From: Roridomyces roridus | Taxonomy: Eukaryota; Basidiomycota; Agaricomycetes; Agaricales; Mycenaceae | Direction of reading: 5' to 3' | Length of the DNA: 64,000 nt | Assembly: GCA_029378245.1 (NCBI GenBank) | Contig: JARKIF010000012.1 | Location: forward strand, 496,001 to 560,000 | Part shown: positions 24,530-36,092 of the stretch, in pieces | How positions within the stretch are numbered: the stretch's first letter is position 1 | Layout: each line of letters starts with the position of its first letter | Translations under genes and position numbers: made by a program | Notes under the pieces: model-generated | The model's database searches: none | Seen by the model: only the letters and a program-made list of their open reading frames with translations | Told to the model about the DNA's origin: nothing

Positions 24530-27500
24530 TCATTGTATGAAATTCTTGCCCCTCCAATATCCCATCCAGCGCCGCGCATCGTTTGCGTTCAACGGTTCGA
24601 GCAACTTCATCGAGTCACTCAACTCTTGCGCTTGTCTGGTTGAAAATTCCGTATTAGCTTGACCCGCCTGCGCAGCTGCGAGGAAATCAAGTAACTTGAT
24701 GCCAGGCTTGGAGAGTTGGGTCAGTCAGAATGATGCAGAGCAATTAAAGTCGACTCACAATGTTTTCCAAATCCTGGGCAGTTGCATTGGGCGCTCGGTC
24801 CCGGATATCTTGCACCCACTGGGCGAAAGGTTTGAGTGGAACCTCCACAGAATCCGCCATGCTCGACATGACGAGGTCCCAGGTAACTGGACGCGGGTGC
24901 ACCAAGTTAATTGCAAACGGCGGAGTTGCCGTGGTGAGCGCTGCGTCCACAATGGCGCCAGAGACAGCCTCCGCCGGGAGCCATGCGACGACACTGGACG
25001 GATCGGATGGAAAAGCGCCGAGTGCGAGGCTGGATTTCACAATGGCTGGCACCCAGTCGGTCGTTGACCAGGCGCCGCTACTCGTGGCTCCGGTTACTTG
25101 ACCGATTCTGAACGAGGTTGCCTCGAGTCCAGACGCGGCGAGAATCTTCAAGTCATGTTAAAATCGAAATTGAATCGCAGTAAAGAGGACCTACCCGTTC
25201 AGAAGCATATTTCCCCTCGCCGTACCCGTTGCCAACAGCGACACTGGCATCAAGCTGCAACTCCTCGGGGAATGGACCCAGAGATTGATCCAGCTTGCCG
25301 ATGCAATAGAAGACGTGAACAGAAAACGAACAGCGTTTGGAGAGGAGCGCGCCAAATCAATCAGATTCCGCGTTCCCTTGATATGCGCCTCGAACGAGGA
25401 AAGCTTCTTGTTGAAATCGAGCATCCAGGCGTTGTGGATGATGGCGGTGACCTTGTCGCGAAGCTGGCTGAAGAGTGAGCAGTTGGTTAAGAGTACGAAA
25501 GGAGTCCTTACCTCTGTCCAGACGTTGGCCGGTAGCGATAGATCGGCCTTGGCCGTGTCACCCTCAAGGTATGCCAGCTTCCCAGATGAGAGAAGCTCCG
25601 TATTCAGACCCCGATCAACAAAGGCATCGTTCTGTCGCTCGGAGATAGGCGTACGACCTCGCCGATTGAAAGCATAGACGCGCTGAACCGAAGCAGACTC
25701 CAGCAACATTGCAAGAATATGTGATCCGAGCGCTCCCGTCGTTCCAGTCAAGAGAATGACCGTATCAGAAGAGCGAGGCCTCGTTGCAGTGGGTGGAATG
25801 GGTGAGTCGAATCCCTGGTTATACTTTGCAATCATGGCCTCCACAGCTGCTTTGTGATCGTCGATGGAATCGGACTCGGAAGCGGCTGCATCGCCGCCGC
25901 GGACCAGTCGCACTATCGCGCTAGCAAGGTCTTGAATAGACGGATGCGAGTAGGCAATATTCCGCGAGATTTTCGCAGCCGCCTCCGTGTGCTCCGAGTT
26001 CCTGAGCGCGCCAACAATACGGTGTCGCAGGAAAGTCGCATTCAAACTGTCGAAGCCCTGGTCGAAGAGATCGTCGCCGGCGCGGATGGGGCGGTCGGCG
26101 AGTTGGCTGGCGTGCTTCATCAACCAAGGCTCGAGGTCTTTCTCCGTCCACGAGACTGGCGGTTCCACGTCGCTCCCGGCGTTGCTGCTGGCTTCGATAG
26201 TGTTGTATCTGGGTGGAGATCAGACATGCGTTGGAGAAAAAAGGGCAGAAAACTCACAGAGCGTCGATCTCAGCGTTGTACAAAACCAAAGTCGCCTTCT
26301 TGATCACCGTGCCTTTCGGTGCACGCACCATAGGCTTGCTGGGTTGTGTGACCAAAATCATCTCCTTGTAAATCCGTGCAAAGGAGGGCGCGTTCTCGTT
26401 GGCCTCCTGGATTACTGGCCTGATTGTTCATTAGCATCGGATACACCTTGCCTCAAAGACTGCTCACCAAATCAGATTCCGGTATTCAGCCAACTGCTTC
26501 TCGTCCGACGGATCCACTTTCTGCTGCGGGTTCGGTTCAATGAGCACACCGATCTGGTTGCGCTCGCGTCCAAACATGATAGCGCCGCGGATGTACGGGG
26601 AGGACATCATCACGTCTTCCATCGGACCAGGGACAGTCTTCTCGCCATTGGCCATGATTAGGACATCGTCAAGACGCCCCACACTGTTTTGCAAGATTGT
26701 AAGCTGACAATATCGGAAACAGGAAAGGACGTACATTTTGAACAGATCAGGTTTGGTCGGATGGCGCTCGAACAAATCCTTGGTCGAGTAGCCCTTGGTA
26801 TCTGGCAGATTCTCGACAGCGACTTGGTGGGTCTCTGGCGTCGTCTAAGGCAATAGTCTCAGAGGTAAATCCAACATCCGACCAGAGGAAACTCACCAAG
26901 AACTGGCACTCGAAAGTCCCATCGCCCTGCGGCATCCACCGAACATGTACTCGGTCACTGAATCGCAACCAGGCCCACTCGCCGGCGTCTTTCTCTTCCT
27001 GGTGACGTTTGACGATGCTCGGAGCTCCGACTGGACAAAGAATCAGCGTCTGCCGTCAAGGAATAGAAAATGTTCACATTCTGTCGCGCCGTAGATGGGC
27101 ACAAGATTCACACCCTGTTCCACAAGCTTGTCTCCAACCCGTTCCGCAAGCGGTCCACCCGAATACGCCAACAGATTCAACGTCTTCAAGTATTCCACAT
27201 ATCTCTCCTCTGCCGCCCATTCCAAAATCAACGCAGGCACGGCCACGATCCCGTTCGCCTTTGCACGTCGGGCGTTTTTGATGGCGTTCTCCGCAGTAGC
27301 AACGATGGGGATACGGTACTCCATTGGCAGGGAGGTGGGCGGATAGAGGCATGCGGTGCCTCCGGCGAGCAGAGGGAATAGGAATTGTTCGACCATGGCA
27401 AGGGCGTGGAAAGAGGGGAGGGCGCCGACGGCTTGGCGGGGTGCAAGTTCGCGGGATTCAAAGAGCGCATCTATGAATCGGTTTGAGCGAGCGGTCAGCG

Positions 27501-29629
27501 GAAGGGAGTGGTGGAGCTTACCCATTGCGGCGTAGTGGAGAATTGTTCGATGTGTCTCCGGAATTGATTTCGGGAAACCGGTGCTGCCTGCAAGTTCCAT
27601 TTTAGAATGTAAAGAATGGGAGTATTGTTTCACTCACCGCTCGAGTGAAGGTACATCGCAACCGTGTCCAGAGGTGTGCGTGTAGCGGGACTGGGATATG
27701 AGATGAACTCGTCCGAGGGGGATTCGTGTCCAAAATGAGGGTAGATTTGGCCCAAGAGCGGGATCTCTTCGACGGAGAGATCGTAGGGTACGCTCAGATC
27801 TGCGAGGTCCGCAGAAATGGCGTCGGTCAGGGGCCCCAGCGAGGCCTTGGTGATCAACAGACGATGTGATTTGGTGGTGTTCAGGAGATGCAGGACCGCG
27901 GCGGAAGAGTTTCGGTTTGAGATGGGGAAGGGCTGAAGAAGATGTGAGACAACTGTGAAGTAGCACCGGAATAAAACTTACCACGATACCAGCCTTGACG
28001 CAGCCAGCGACGAGCCTCTGGTCACTGTGAAAACATCGGCCCATGAATTTCATGTCGCCATGCCATGAACAAGAAAAATCAGGGCCGATGGACTGAAATG
28101 AATAGATCATGCGGCTCGGGTCATTCAGGCATTATTCGGTGAGTTTTACTCACTCTGCACCAAGTACCAAATCATGCACTCGGCGGTGAATTTCAGGGAC
28201 TCCAGTATTGGAACAGTCGAGCCAAAATCATGGGACAAGTGCATGAAAACCAAAGTAAAAGATACCATTGAGCATTGATCGAGCTACTAGCTAGAGTGTT
28301 GTTCATTCAGCCCATTGCACTTCTGCACATACCTAACGAGCACACCGTTCCAGAGTGGCATATCCCAGGCAGCCGGGCTTGCGAAAGGCGAGCATTCCTG
28401 TGTGTGGAGCGGGTGTGGAGCGGGTGCTGCGGATGAGGTCAGTGGTGTCACGCCTGTCACAGCACTCCACTCCTTCGTCCCAACCCTCACCTCCCTCCTG
28501 CCCCCGCTTCGTTAACACCCTCCCCTTCCACCTCTCTGCGTCAAGAGCCCCCATCGACTATACTCCATGGTAATATAGACCTCACGGCCAGTTCCAAACC
28601 CTCACGACGCTTGTAGGACCTCCGACCGTCACCGACCAGGTACTACAGGCATGAAGCCCAAGCCGGCACTCACAACTGGTCGTAGGACTCAATCGTCGAA
28701 TAGACTGGTTATGTAAGCCAGGGGGCATCGGGTGCGTCTCTGACTCCGTTTGATTCGCTCTCTGACCTGGTACGAGCATGGCCCGCAAGATATGCCCAAG
28801 TCCGCGGCGTGGTGATCAGCAAATTGTGCTCCGTCTCTTCAATCTAGTGCGTGCCTCACCCATTACTTTTCTCCTTGATGCACCCGGACTCCCTCGAGAG
28901 CCTCCCGCTCCGCTAGTCGCAACTCGAGCAGTCTTGAGGTATGTTCTGTGGATCTCCATGGCCCGGAGACGCTCTAATTAGGATGAATTCTAGCCGAGAA
29001 TGTTACCGACACCGGCTATGCGGTTGTGGTCTTTGGTGGAGGCGGGGGCGACACTGGGCGGGGTGCTGGTAGCACATTGTTGTATTACCTAGATTTACTT
29101 TGAAATTCATCTTCTTTCCATCTGAAATTCAGTGCCCCGCAAATGATATTCATTGTCGTACAGCATGACTCCAATTGGGCTCACATTCTTCCCGGTCATT
29201 TTCATGTCAGGAGAACATGAAAAAGGCATATGAAAACGTCGAAAACGCACATGAATTGAGTTTGCATACTTCACTGGAAGGCAGGTGATTTTAAGGCGCG
29301 TCTCTTTGATATTCATGCGATCCAGACATGAATTGGGGGATACCGAGGGACATGATTTTCATGTGCCCCGGGTCTCACAGTGGGTAGATCAAGGAATCTG
29401 TCAATGCTATTATTGCGAGCACCTGTCCTTCCGGACCCAGGCGCTGAGGCCGGAGGATGTGAGCGACGCGGTGGGCCGCTCTGGCAAATTCAAAGTGGCT
29501 GATGTCGGTGATGCTGCCCTGGGCATCTGCGAACGAGAATGCAGCGCCGCGGTTGTTGTGGGACATGTGGAAGTCAATTATCTCGTCAATGCTGAGAGTG
29601 CAGTCGAGAGGAGGGAGTACGCTGGACAT
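24530..29629 (-). pseudogene. Adenylate-forming reductase (A-T-R, NRPS-like), disrupted
   Basis: Twelve exons: 29629-29386 joined to 28022-27982 across the insert, 27932-27638, 27587-27522, 27470-27078, 27030-26897, 26844-26735, 26683-26468, 26419-26258, 26208-25512, 25463-25195, 25145-24759 and 24706-24530. The adenylation domain shows the A3 core HSSGSTGFPKS and later GRLDDVLIMANGEK. The thiolation site is in GFDSLN. A thioester-reductase domain follows with the NAD(P) motif LLTGTTGALGSHIL. Such enzymes activate a carboxylic acid, load it on phosphopantetheine and release it as an aldehyde. There are two lesions. A CACTA-like element splits exon 1 between DSLIY and RLVAGCVKAG. One base is missing near 25289-25291: the frame shifts after SIASASW, and the exons sum to 3n-1. 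If repaired on paper it would be about 1,063 residues. Confidence 0.85.
28023..29382 (+). mobile_element. CACTA-like non-autonomous DNA transposon, copy 2 (1360 bp)
   Basis: The element starts CACTGTGAAAAC and ends CACAGTG, and is flanked on both sides by GGT (28020-28022 and 29383-29385), a clean 3-bp target duplication. Deleting the element and one GGT restores the reading frame of the reductase exactly. Both ends carry dense CATGAA/TTCATG subterminal motifs. Its right end reverse-complemented matches the left end of copy 1 over at least 200 bp with many substitutions, so the two copies are the same family in opposite orientation. It contains no transposase-like frame. Confidence 0.82.
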
Positions 29630-30182
29630 TATATTAGTCGAGTGGTTCTTGGAGTAGGCTGAGTTGTTTGAGTGGTTGTTGAGTGCCCCTCGCTACACTT
29701 CACGAGCTCTTATATACCCGCCGAAGAACACTGGTGACGATGCATGAAATTGTCGTCTTCGGCCATTGACCTTCGACGGGGTAAAGTTGAAGCTGAACGC
29801 CGAACGTCGAGAGCTATGCCATTGGGTGAAGGACGCCGGGGCTGTCTTCGACGTGGGAAGCGGTGCGATGCATCTCGGGTTCGTGACGTAGACCGACAGA
29901 TCACCGTAGCGGCAGGGCGACGGCATCGGTGAGTGTGTGTATTCATTGAGAACAGCTGGGAGGCACTACTGAAGCCGTGAAGAAGATTGGAAGAAGGCCC
30001 ATTGTCCGACAGAGAGCCACAGCTTCCGATGCACGCTGGCTTGATAATATGCACAGATGAGACCAAAAGAAGCCGAACTCACGCCATTTGAAAAGGCATG
30101 AAGGTCAGAGTCCCGTCCAAGCTGGAATCTAGAATCAAGATGAGGGAGAGGAGAACGTGGCGGGCAAGTGGCGGGTGATAAG
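29630..30182. other. Intergenic: reductase promoter
   Basis: A TATATAA box on the minus strand lies at about 29710-29716, some 85 bp upstream of the reductase ATG. No gene is seen in the rest. It ends at the MITE beginning near 30185. Confidence 0.45.
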
Positions 30183-30184
30183 TA

Positions 30185-31027
30185 TATGGCACATATAATG
30201 TACAATAATTCAAAGAAAAAAAACACACCTCGTGCAAAAAAACACGCACCTCAAACACACCTTGTGGGGGAAAAAAACACACAAGTTGCACCACTCCAGG
30301 AAAACACACACCACACTATACCCACAGATTGACCGGGTAAGCCGTGCGGCCGGCCTGATTTTGAACAATTTCATCAGCAATCATTATACCTGATGTGCAT
30401 TGATGGCATTGCTAAGCCATGGTTCAAATTTTGTTTAATTTTCCACATCCAACTTGAACAGGATTGAATTGGCTGACGTGGAATGCAAGACAACTTGATC
30501 TGCTTGGCCCTTGGGCAGTCTGGTACCGCTTACCATAGCTATTAGCTTGCAAACTGTGGACTGCCTAAATAATCTTGAGCTTGAACACTGAGTTGACACT
30601 GAGGTGGTTCAGCCTCGAAGACTAGCCTATGTTTACAACCTCCCAGGCCTCCAGCCAATGTCAGGGATGGCATTGCAGCCCCATGTAGCCAGTGGGCTAC
30701 CAGGCTGCATGCAGGCACGGACTACAAAGCCATATTGGATTGCTCAAATTGCACGGCCGAACATTATGATCAGATCAGGGCTTGCCGGACAATCATCACG
30801 GCAACTGGCAGCATGGTCAGCTGGCTTCGTTTCTGAGCTATATTGAATTCAACTTTTGACTCCGAGTCCAATGTGTGCAATTTTTTTGAAGCTGAGGGTG
30901 TGTCATTTTCTGCGGAGTTGGACTCCACATGCGTGTTTTTTTTGGTGATTCCACTGAAGTTGCGTCTTTTCTCAAGATTTTCCCTTGTTGTGCAATTTTT
31001 TATTTTTTGTACAGTATATGTGCCATA
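30185..31027. mobile_element. MITE-like element with TATGGCACATATA inverted ends (843 bp)
   Basis: The left end reads TATGGCACATATA, then one variable base, then TGTACA. The right end is its reverse complement with a different base at the same position. Both sides are flanked by TA, consistent with a TA-targeting family such as Tc1/mariner. Inside each end are A-rich tracts punctuated by ACAC/CACC on the left and their complements on the right. The interior has no long frame. The right end lies only about 80 bp from the stop of the KRE9-like gene. Confidence 0.6.
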
Positions 31028-31105
31028 TAAGTAGATCATCCATACACGGTCATGTGCCATCAATGATGCCAGCACGTCAGACGCGTCCAAGACCAAAACA
31101 TTTAC

Positions 31106-31715
31106 TTATGCAAGGCAAATACACAAGTCGAAGTAATTACAGCAATCTTGTGTCCATCGCAACTTCGAATCAAAAGAAACGCCAGACCCCTGGATCGTGA
31201 AATCGGGGCTCAAATTGGTCGAATCACCCAAGACTGTCCGTGTGCGTCAGTTCAACGCGCCATAGAACGATCAAAAAACGCACGCATCAACTGATAGTCG
31301 CTGCCCTCAAAGACGAGCGGGACCGTGATTTCGATGTGTCCCAGAAGGATATCAAAGTTTTCCGCAAGGATGACTGCCGAACTCATGAGGCGATCCGTCG
31401 CGAAGAAACGAAACTGAGAGGGACGCACTCGGGGTGGTGACCTTGTCCTTGACGACTACTATCATGCCGAGGGGGTTGGTGATGTGGGCAGGCGGGTTCG
31501 AGGCGTCCCTGTGTGCACATATCAGCCCGACATCCCACTTCTGAGAAGGAGATATTATGATACCAAGTCACAGTCTGCGTCTGCCCAGAGGTCCAGACAG
31601 TCCCGGTGCTCGGGGAGGTGATGGGGGGCACGAAAACGTCGCGGGTCTCGAGGGGGGTAGCCGCGACGCTGAGCGCAGCAGCGAGGAGAGTAGCAAAGAC
31701 GGCGGTGAACTTCAT
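31106..31715 (-). CDS. Small secreted KRE9/KNH1-like protein
   Basis: Four exons (31715-31564, 31508-31429, 31373-31284, 31233-31106) join in frame to 149 residues. A signal peptide (MKFTAVFATLLAAALSVAAT) is followed by DVFVPPITSPSTGTVWTSGQ, then TVTW, EGSDYQLMLLGDS and NLSPDFTI. These are the landmarks of the Ser/Thr-rich KRE9/KNH1-type Ig-like domain found in many short secreted proteins of basidiomycetes. Yeast relatives act in cell-wall beta-1,6-glucan assembly; for the short mushroom forms the role is not established. The usual Ser-rich, GPI-anchored tail is missing and the protein ends in a short Cys-containing tail. The signal peptide and four in-phase junctions make the model firm. 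Confidence 0.8.
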
Positions 31716-32774
31716 TTAGTGTGAGTAGGAAGGTTGAGCTGAAGAGAGTTGAGCTGGTACAAACTACTTTTATAGCATTTCGGGGAATTAGCGCCGTGTT
31801 TTACTTCCACGGCGATGCCAGCAGCCAGTTCTTCGAGGACTGCCCCGCCGAGAGGGGCTTCTTGATAGTGATAAGTTGACGGTTGAAGCGGAATGAAATG
31901 AGGGTGGTCTTGCCCACCCAGTGCTTCTGTTCAGGCAAATCCACCTTCCCCATGATCTGCTAGAGGCAGAATCCACACAATCAAGATATAACTCACTACA
32001 GAACGGGAATTATGCTCCGCACGTTTACTTGCCATGGCATATATGTACACTTAAATGGTCAATGGCGGCAGGTTTCCCACATGACGATACGCTGAATTGT
32101 CACACACTCCGAAGTCGGGCTCCACATCCCGCTCATTACACGGCCAGTAATTGGACGGTAAATGTTCCAGGCCACGGAGTCGGCATAGAATCGCCGCAAG
32201 GAAGACTGTCATTGACAGTCATTTCTGAAGTTTGAAACCTCTCGGCGTTCGACTTGTTTACCAGGCTTATCAGGCTAAATAGGAGAATCCTCACGAAGAA
32301 AGAAGCAGCCGACACGAACCATCAGTGATCATATCCCACGGTTCGGAGAATGGTCGATTTTAGCACTTGCCTCAACAAATGGAAGTTTCATGTTTCATTT
32401 GCCACAAGTTGAATACAAGCCAATTTCAATTGGGCATGTTGCTCAGGTGTGAATTTCGATGAGGAAGAGGAGGATCATGCCGAGTTTGTTAGCAACGAAA
32501 TCAACTGAACGTTGTTTACATGTGTATTCGCGGCTTGATCTCGAACCACCACCATGTCTCTTGGTCTCAGACTTTTTTGACACACATCACACAATGTCTC
32601 AGACCTTGGAATCTTCCTCTGGTGGGCCTTTCCAGTTCATTCTTCGGGCGCTCGCGGATCAAATATGCAAGGGTTCCTATTGTTTCATTCCTTGTATAAA
32701 GTGGCTAACTCTCTCACTGAAACCCATATCTTACGACCCTTTTGCCACGACCCTCTCGAATATACTCTAACGAC
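31716..32774. other. Intergenic
   Basis: No complete gene is supported. A 50-codon minus-strand frame at about 31955-31802 (MGKVDLPEQKHWVGKTTLIS onward) follows an AG acceptor and might be an orphan last exon. A TATAAA at 32695-32700 serves the next plus-strand gene. Confidence 0.4.
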
Positions 32775-33346
32775 ATGATGACTTTCATTCCCCTCGCTAT
32801 TGTGGCCAGCCTCTCCCTCGTCGGCGCTGCACCTCTCGGTGGATACAAGCCTAGACCAGGAGAAACCACCGCCACGGCGCACCCCAGCGGCTTGCCTTTC
32901 TCGCCTGAATTTGCCCCGGGACCCGTCATACTGCCGCCCGCGATGTCCAGCAGTCTGGCCATCGCCGCTTCCTCTATCGCGCTGGTACCCTCTTCCCAGT
33001 CAATGGCGCCCGGCAGACCTGCGCGATGGGTCAGGGCCGGGGTACCCATAGCCACTGGCGCCATAGGCCTCGTTCCTGGGCTTACCATATCCCTCAAAAA
33101 CTTTGTCGACGACCTCTTCAATACTGTCGGCGATAGCGCCCCCGGCGCTGTGAAGCGCGCGCACGTGCCCTCGATGGTCGGGCACCTCAATGAACTGGTA
33201 CGTCCGCTTCTGTTATGGATATGGGTACATTCCGGGTAAATACTTGATTCCCTTCTCATCAGAAAATTCTGACTCACTCGACGCGATCTCGGTTCAACTT
33301 CGGGACTCACGCGCATGTGATCGTGTTTGTCCCGCACCCGAGTTGA
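32775..33346 (+). CDS. Predicted small secreted protein, unknown function
   Basis: Two exons (32775-33197 and 33263-33346) join with consensus GT and AG to 168 residues. TATAAA lies about 75 bp upstream. The N-terminus MMTFIPLAIVASLSLVGA is a good signal peptide. A Pro/Ser/Ala-rich middle follows, then a hydrophobic stretch around GVPIATGAIGLVPGLTI and a basic, His-rich tail ending VIVFVPHPS. I recognise no family. A long open frame on the opposite strand overlaps it, so strand choice rests on the TATA box, the signal peptide and the splice sites. It could be a mushroom-specific effector-like protein or an over-prediction. Confidence 0.42.
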
Positions 33347-33627
33347 CTCATTTGGTAATGACTCCGTTATATATTAGCCGTAGATAGCCCCCATTTGAAT
33401 CAGACCTCTTTGACTACTACCTTGACCATCTTCGTGTGATACTCACCGTGTGTGGGCTGAATCTCTGTTCTTCGACCTCCACTGTCTTAATTGCTAGTAG
33501 CCTACAGTCTACTCTGGTTGCCCGAGTAAATAAGCACGTTGCTCGGCCTTCGGCAGTCCGTCTACATACCTTGTGTGTCGCCCAAGTGGTGAACTTGTAA
33601 GGATTTCCTTCGAACTCAACTGACAGA

Positions 33628-35305
33628 GCTACCTCATCAGGAAAACCCGGATCTGACAATTGACACCGATTGTCAACAATCGGTGTCAATTGTCGCCAAT
33701 CTGTCCAAATTGTCAGATTGTCAGAATGTCCAGGTCCCGATCCGTTGTCACCATTCTGCGGCAAATTATCACCAATTGTCTGGGATTGTCTGGGATTGTT
33801 GAGCATTATGGGTAGATTCTACAGGCAGTGCTCAGGCCATTCATTCGGAAGAATCGGAAACAACCATGAATTCCATTCATTCTACATAGGGACAACAAGA
33901 CTACAATAGCAGCAAGCAATAATCTATCATACCATGCAGCCCACCAGCGACATGCAGCCCGCGGCACCATGCTACAGCACTGCAACAGGAGAAAACTCAG
34001 TCATTGGCAACGAAGGGTGTAGGGTAGGACGTACAGAGTCAATGGTCGGCGGAGGCATCGGGAACAGACCCAACGGAATCAGCAGGGAACGGTGGGCAAC
34101 GGCATTACTAGAGAGGGAAGCAGAACAGTGTCAACACGATTTCTATGCAAGTCAAAGTCACATACATTTGAGCAGGAACACATCACGGTACTGGCGAGCA
34201 AACAAAGGAGTGAGTGGTTACATAGCGAGCGGGACTGCAAGGGAGACACACCTTGCAACGATGTGAAAGAGCGTGAGGTGGCAATCACGGGTGCACAAGC
34301 GGCGGCCATCAAGAAATTCAGACGAGAGCGAGGAGGGGCGGCGGCGATGGTGTAGATATGAGAACTAACGTGACACGTCAACACCGTTAGCGAGCACGAC
34401 AAAGAATGTAACGTCATGACGACATAACGACATACATCACGGATGCGGCCGCACACCATTCTGCGGGCAGCGGGCTAGGATCCGTCGGGGATGTCGAGCT
34501 ACGGGTGTTGAGGCTTCCAGTATGAGCCGGGGTCGATACCTCTGGCGAGACCTGTCAGATGGTGGATGGAGTTCACCATGGACAAGTTACACACCTTCCT
34601 GTGAGCATCGTCCTGGGTTCACCAAGTCTACACGCAACAAGATTGAGCGCATGCAACGATGAGCTGGGAGTGTGTGACTGACCGAGTAGGACTGATGGGC
34701 AGTAGCGAGGAATGAGGAGTGAGCTTGACTAGGTAGCGGAGGCTGCGGCGCGGTAGACGATTGAGAGCATCGGTGGAAGAGGAGGGAGAAGAGGGAGAAG
34801 GTGGTGGCGAGAAGAAAGAAGAGAGTAGGCGTACCCGTGGCTGCCACGTAGTGATTGATCAATTTTGGTGACTTCTGCCCGAAACTCCCACGTCTCGGCA
34901 ACAGCTTGACAACACGGCCTCCAACAACCGCCGATTTCTTCCAAGTCCCTTCTCTGTCTCTGAGTCTCTCACAAGTCCCCCGAGCGCGCACAAGCCGCAC
35001 CGTTTGATTAACTGGATTCGCTCACCACCATATCAGCTCATTTCCTTGCTGAATGAACACCTGCACAAGTCTGGCAATAAGTGGGTGAGCAAGGGTACGG
35101 GAGCCAGGCCCACTGAAATGAGCTTGAATGAAGCACTGAGAACGGGTATTACCAACTGCAGAGTAACTCTGCAGTTGAGAATTGATGGTGAGCATTAGTA
35201 GCGGATTGTTGGGGATTGTCGAGGATTGCCGAGAATATCTGATTGTTGCAAATTGTCAACAATCTGTGGCAGATTGTCGAATCCGGTTTTTCCTGATGCT
35301 CTAGC
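33628..35305. mobile_element. DNA element with GATTGTC-rich inverted ends (about 1.68 kb)
   Basis: The left end reads GCTACCTCATCAGGAAAACC. The right end, reverse-complemented, reads GCTAGAGCATCAGGAAAAAC, and both continue with CCGGAT and GACAAT. Each end is packed with GATTGTC/GACAATC motifs over roughly 150 bp, which looks like transposase-binding subterminal repeats. I could not find a clean target-site duplication and see no transposase-like frame inside, so it is probably non-autonomous or a remnant. It abuts the 3' gene fragment at 35309-35757. Its superfamily is not clear; hAT or another cut-and-paste family is possible. Confidence 0.55.
33655..33694. repeat. Perfect 18-bp hairpin in element end
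   Basis: GACAATTGACACCGATTG is followed by the 4-nt spacer TCAA and then by its exact reverse complement. The stem contains two GACAAT motifs of the surrounding subterminal repeat set. Confidence 0.8.
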
Positions 35306-35308
35306 CCT

Positions 35309-35757
35309 GTTCTACAACAGCTTCCACCAGACCTTTGATCCTCTTATCCATTCTGTCCACCGAACAGCGAACAGCGGCATTGTCCATGTCCCAGGCCATG
35401 ACCGTCAACACGGCTTTGGGACACGCGGCCACTTCGGTGAGTGCACTGGGCTATTTGAATATTGCTCAATAATGCTGATGTCTATCCCCAGCTCGCCGAG
35501 GTCCCCACTTTCCCTTCCAGTATGACGGCAGGCATGGCGGCGCTGTTTGCTCGTCCTATTGGTGCGCTCTGCGAGGTATGTGCCTCCTTCCTTTCGCGCT
35601 CGGACCCCTTCTAATAGGCAACGTTCGACTTACCCAGCTTCCGAGTTGGGAGTACGCAGCCGCAAGTATGTTGGCGTTACGGCTGCAGGTTATTGCGGGG
35701 GGCTCTTCCGCAGCAGCAGTGTGTGACTCTGGAAGTGACTTGAATGATAAGAAATAA
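35309..35757 (+). pseudogene. 3' remnant of an unidentified protein gene
   Basis: Three exon-like segments (about 35309-35436, 35492-35575 and 35638-35757) join in phase through good GT-AG introns. They read ALSMSQAMTVNTALGHAATS, then LAEVPTFPSSMTAGMAALFA and LPSWEYAAASMLALRLQV, to a TAA stop. No start codon or 5' exons can be found, because the reading frame runs directly into the GATTGTC element. The simplest view is a gene truncated by that element, with the 5' part lost or moved. I cannot name the family. Confidence 0.33.
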
Positions 35758-36000
35758 TAAAGCATCAGCTGTATTACCATGCATGTATTCAATAGTCAAC
35801 TGTACAACCATTTTTCCTTGAGTTCGGACTTCATATGACATGGACAAGCCCAAATGTGACCCTGGTGCCTGGCTCAACTTGGATACGATGAACGGCGCCA
35901 CCGAGTGGCAGGGATACACTCCGCAATGGCACAAACGGCGAGGAATTCATGGGATCTGCGCAGCAAGAAGTAAGTGGAGGTTGAACATGGAAAAAGAAAT

Positions 36001-36092
36001 ACACGCAAGGGGAGTCGAACCCCTGCCGCTTGCTATCATCACGTGACTCGGCTCGTGGAAGGCAAGCATGATAACCGCTTCACCATGCGTGT
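36001..36092 (-). tRNA. tRNA-Gly (anticodon UCC) with intron
   Basis: The minus strand folds as a tRNA. The acceptor ACACGCA pairs fully with TGCGTGT. A D-arm around GTGAAGCGGTTATCAT follows, then anticodon stem CTTGC/GCAAG and a T-arm AGGGG-TTCGACT-CCCCT. The anticodon loop is CTTCCA, placing TCC at positions 34-36, which decodes GGA glycine. A 21-nt intron lies one base 3' of the anticodon (after position 37), the standard eukaryotic site. Without the intron the tRNA is 71 nt before CCA addition. Confidence 0.88.

Noticed and set aside
30185..31027. Idea that the A-rich/ACAC segment is a telomeric or centromeric repeat
   Set aside because: It is bounded by defined inverted ends with TA flanks, which fits a MITE better than a satellite.
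31788..31976. Short minus-strand frames, one reading MGKVDLPEQKHW
   Set aside because: They are too short and isolated to support a gene; at most an orphan exon.
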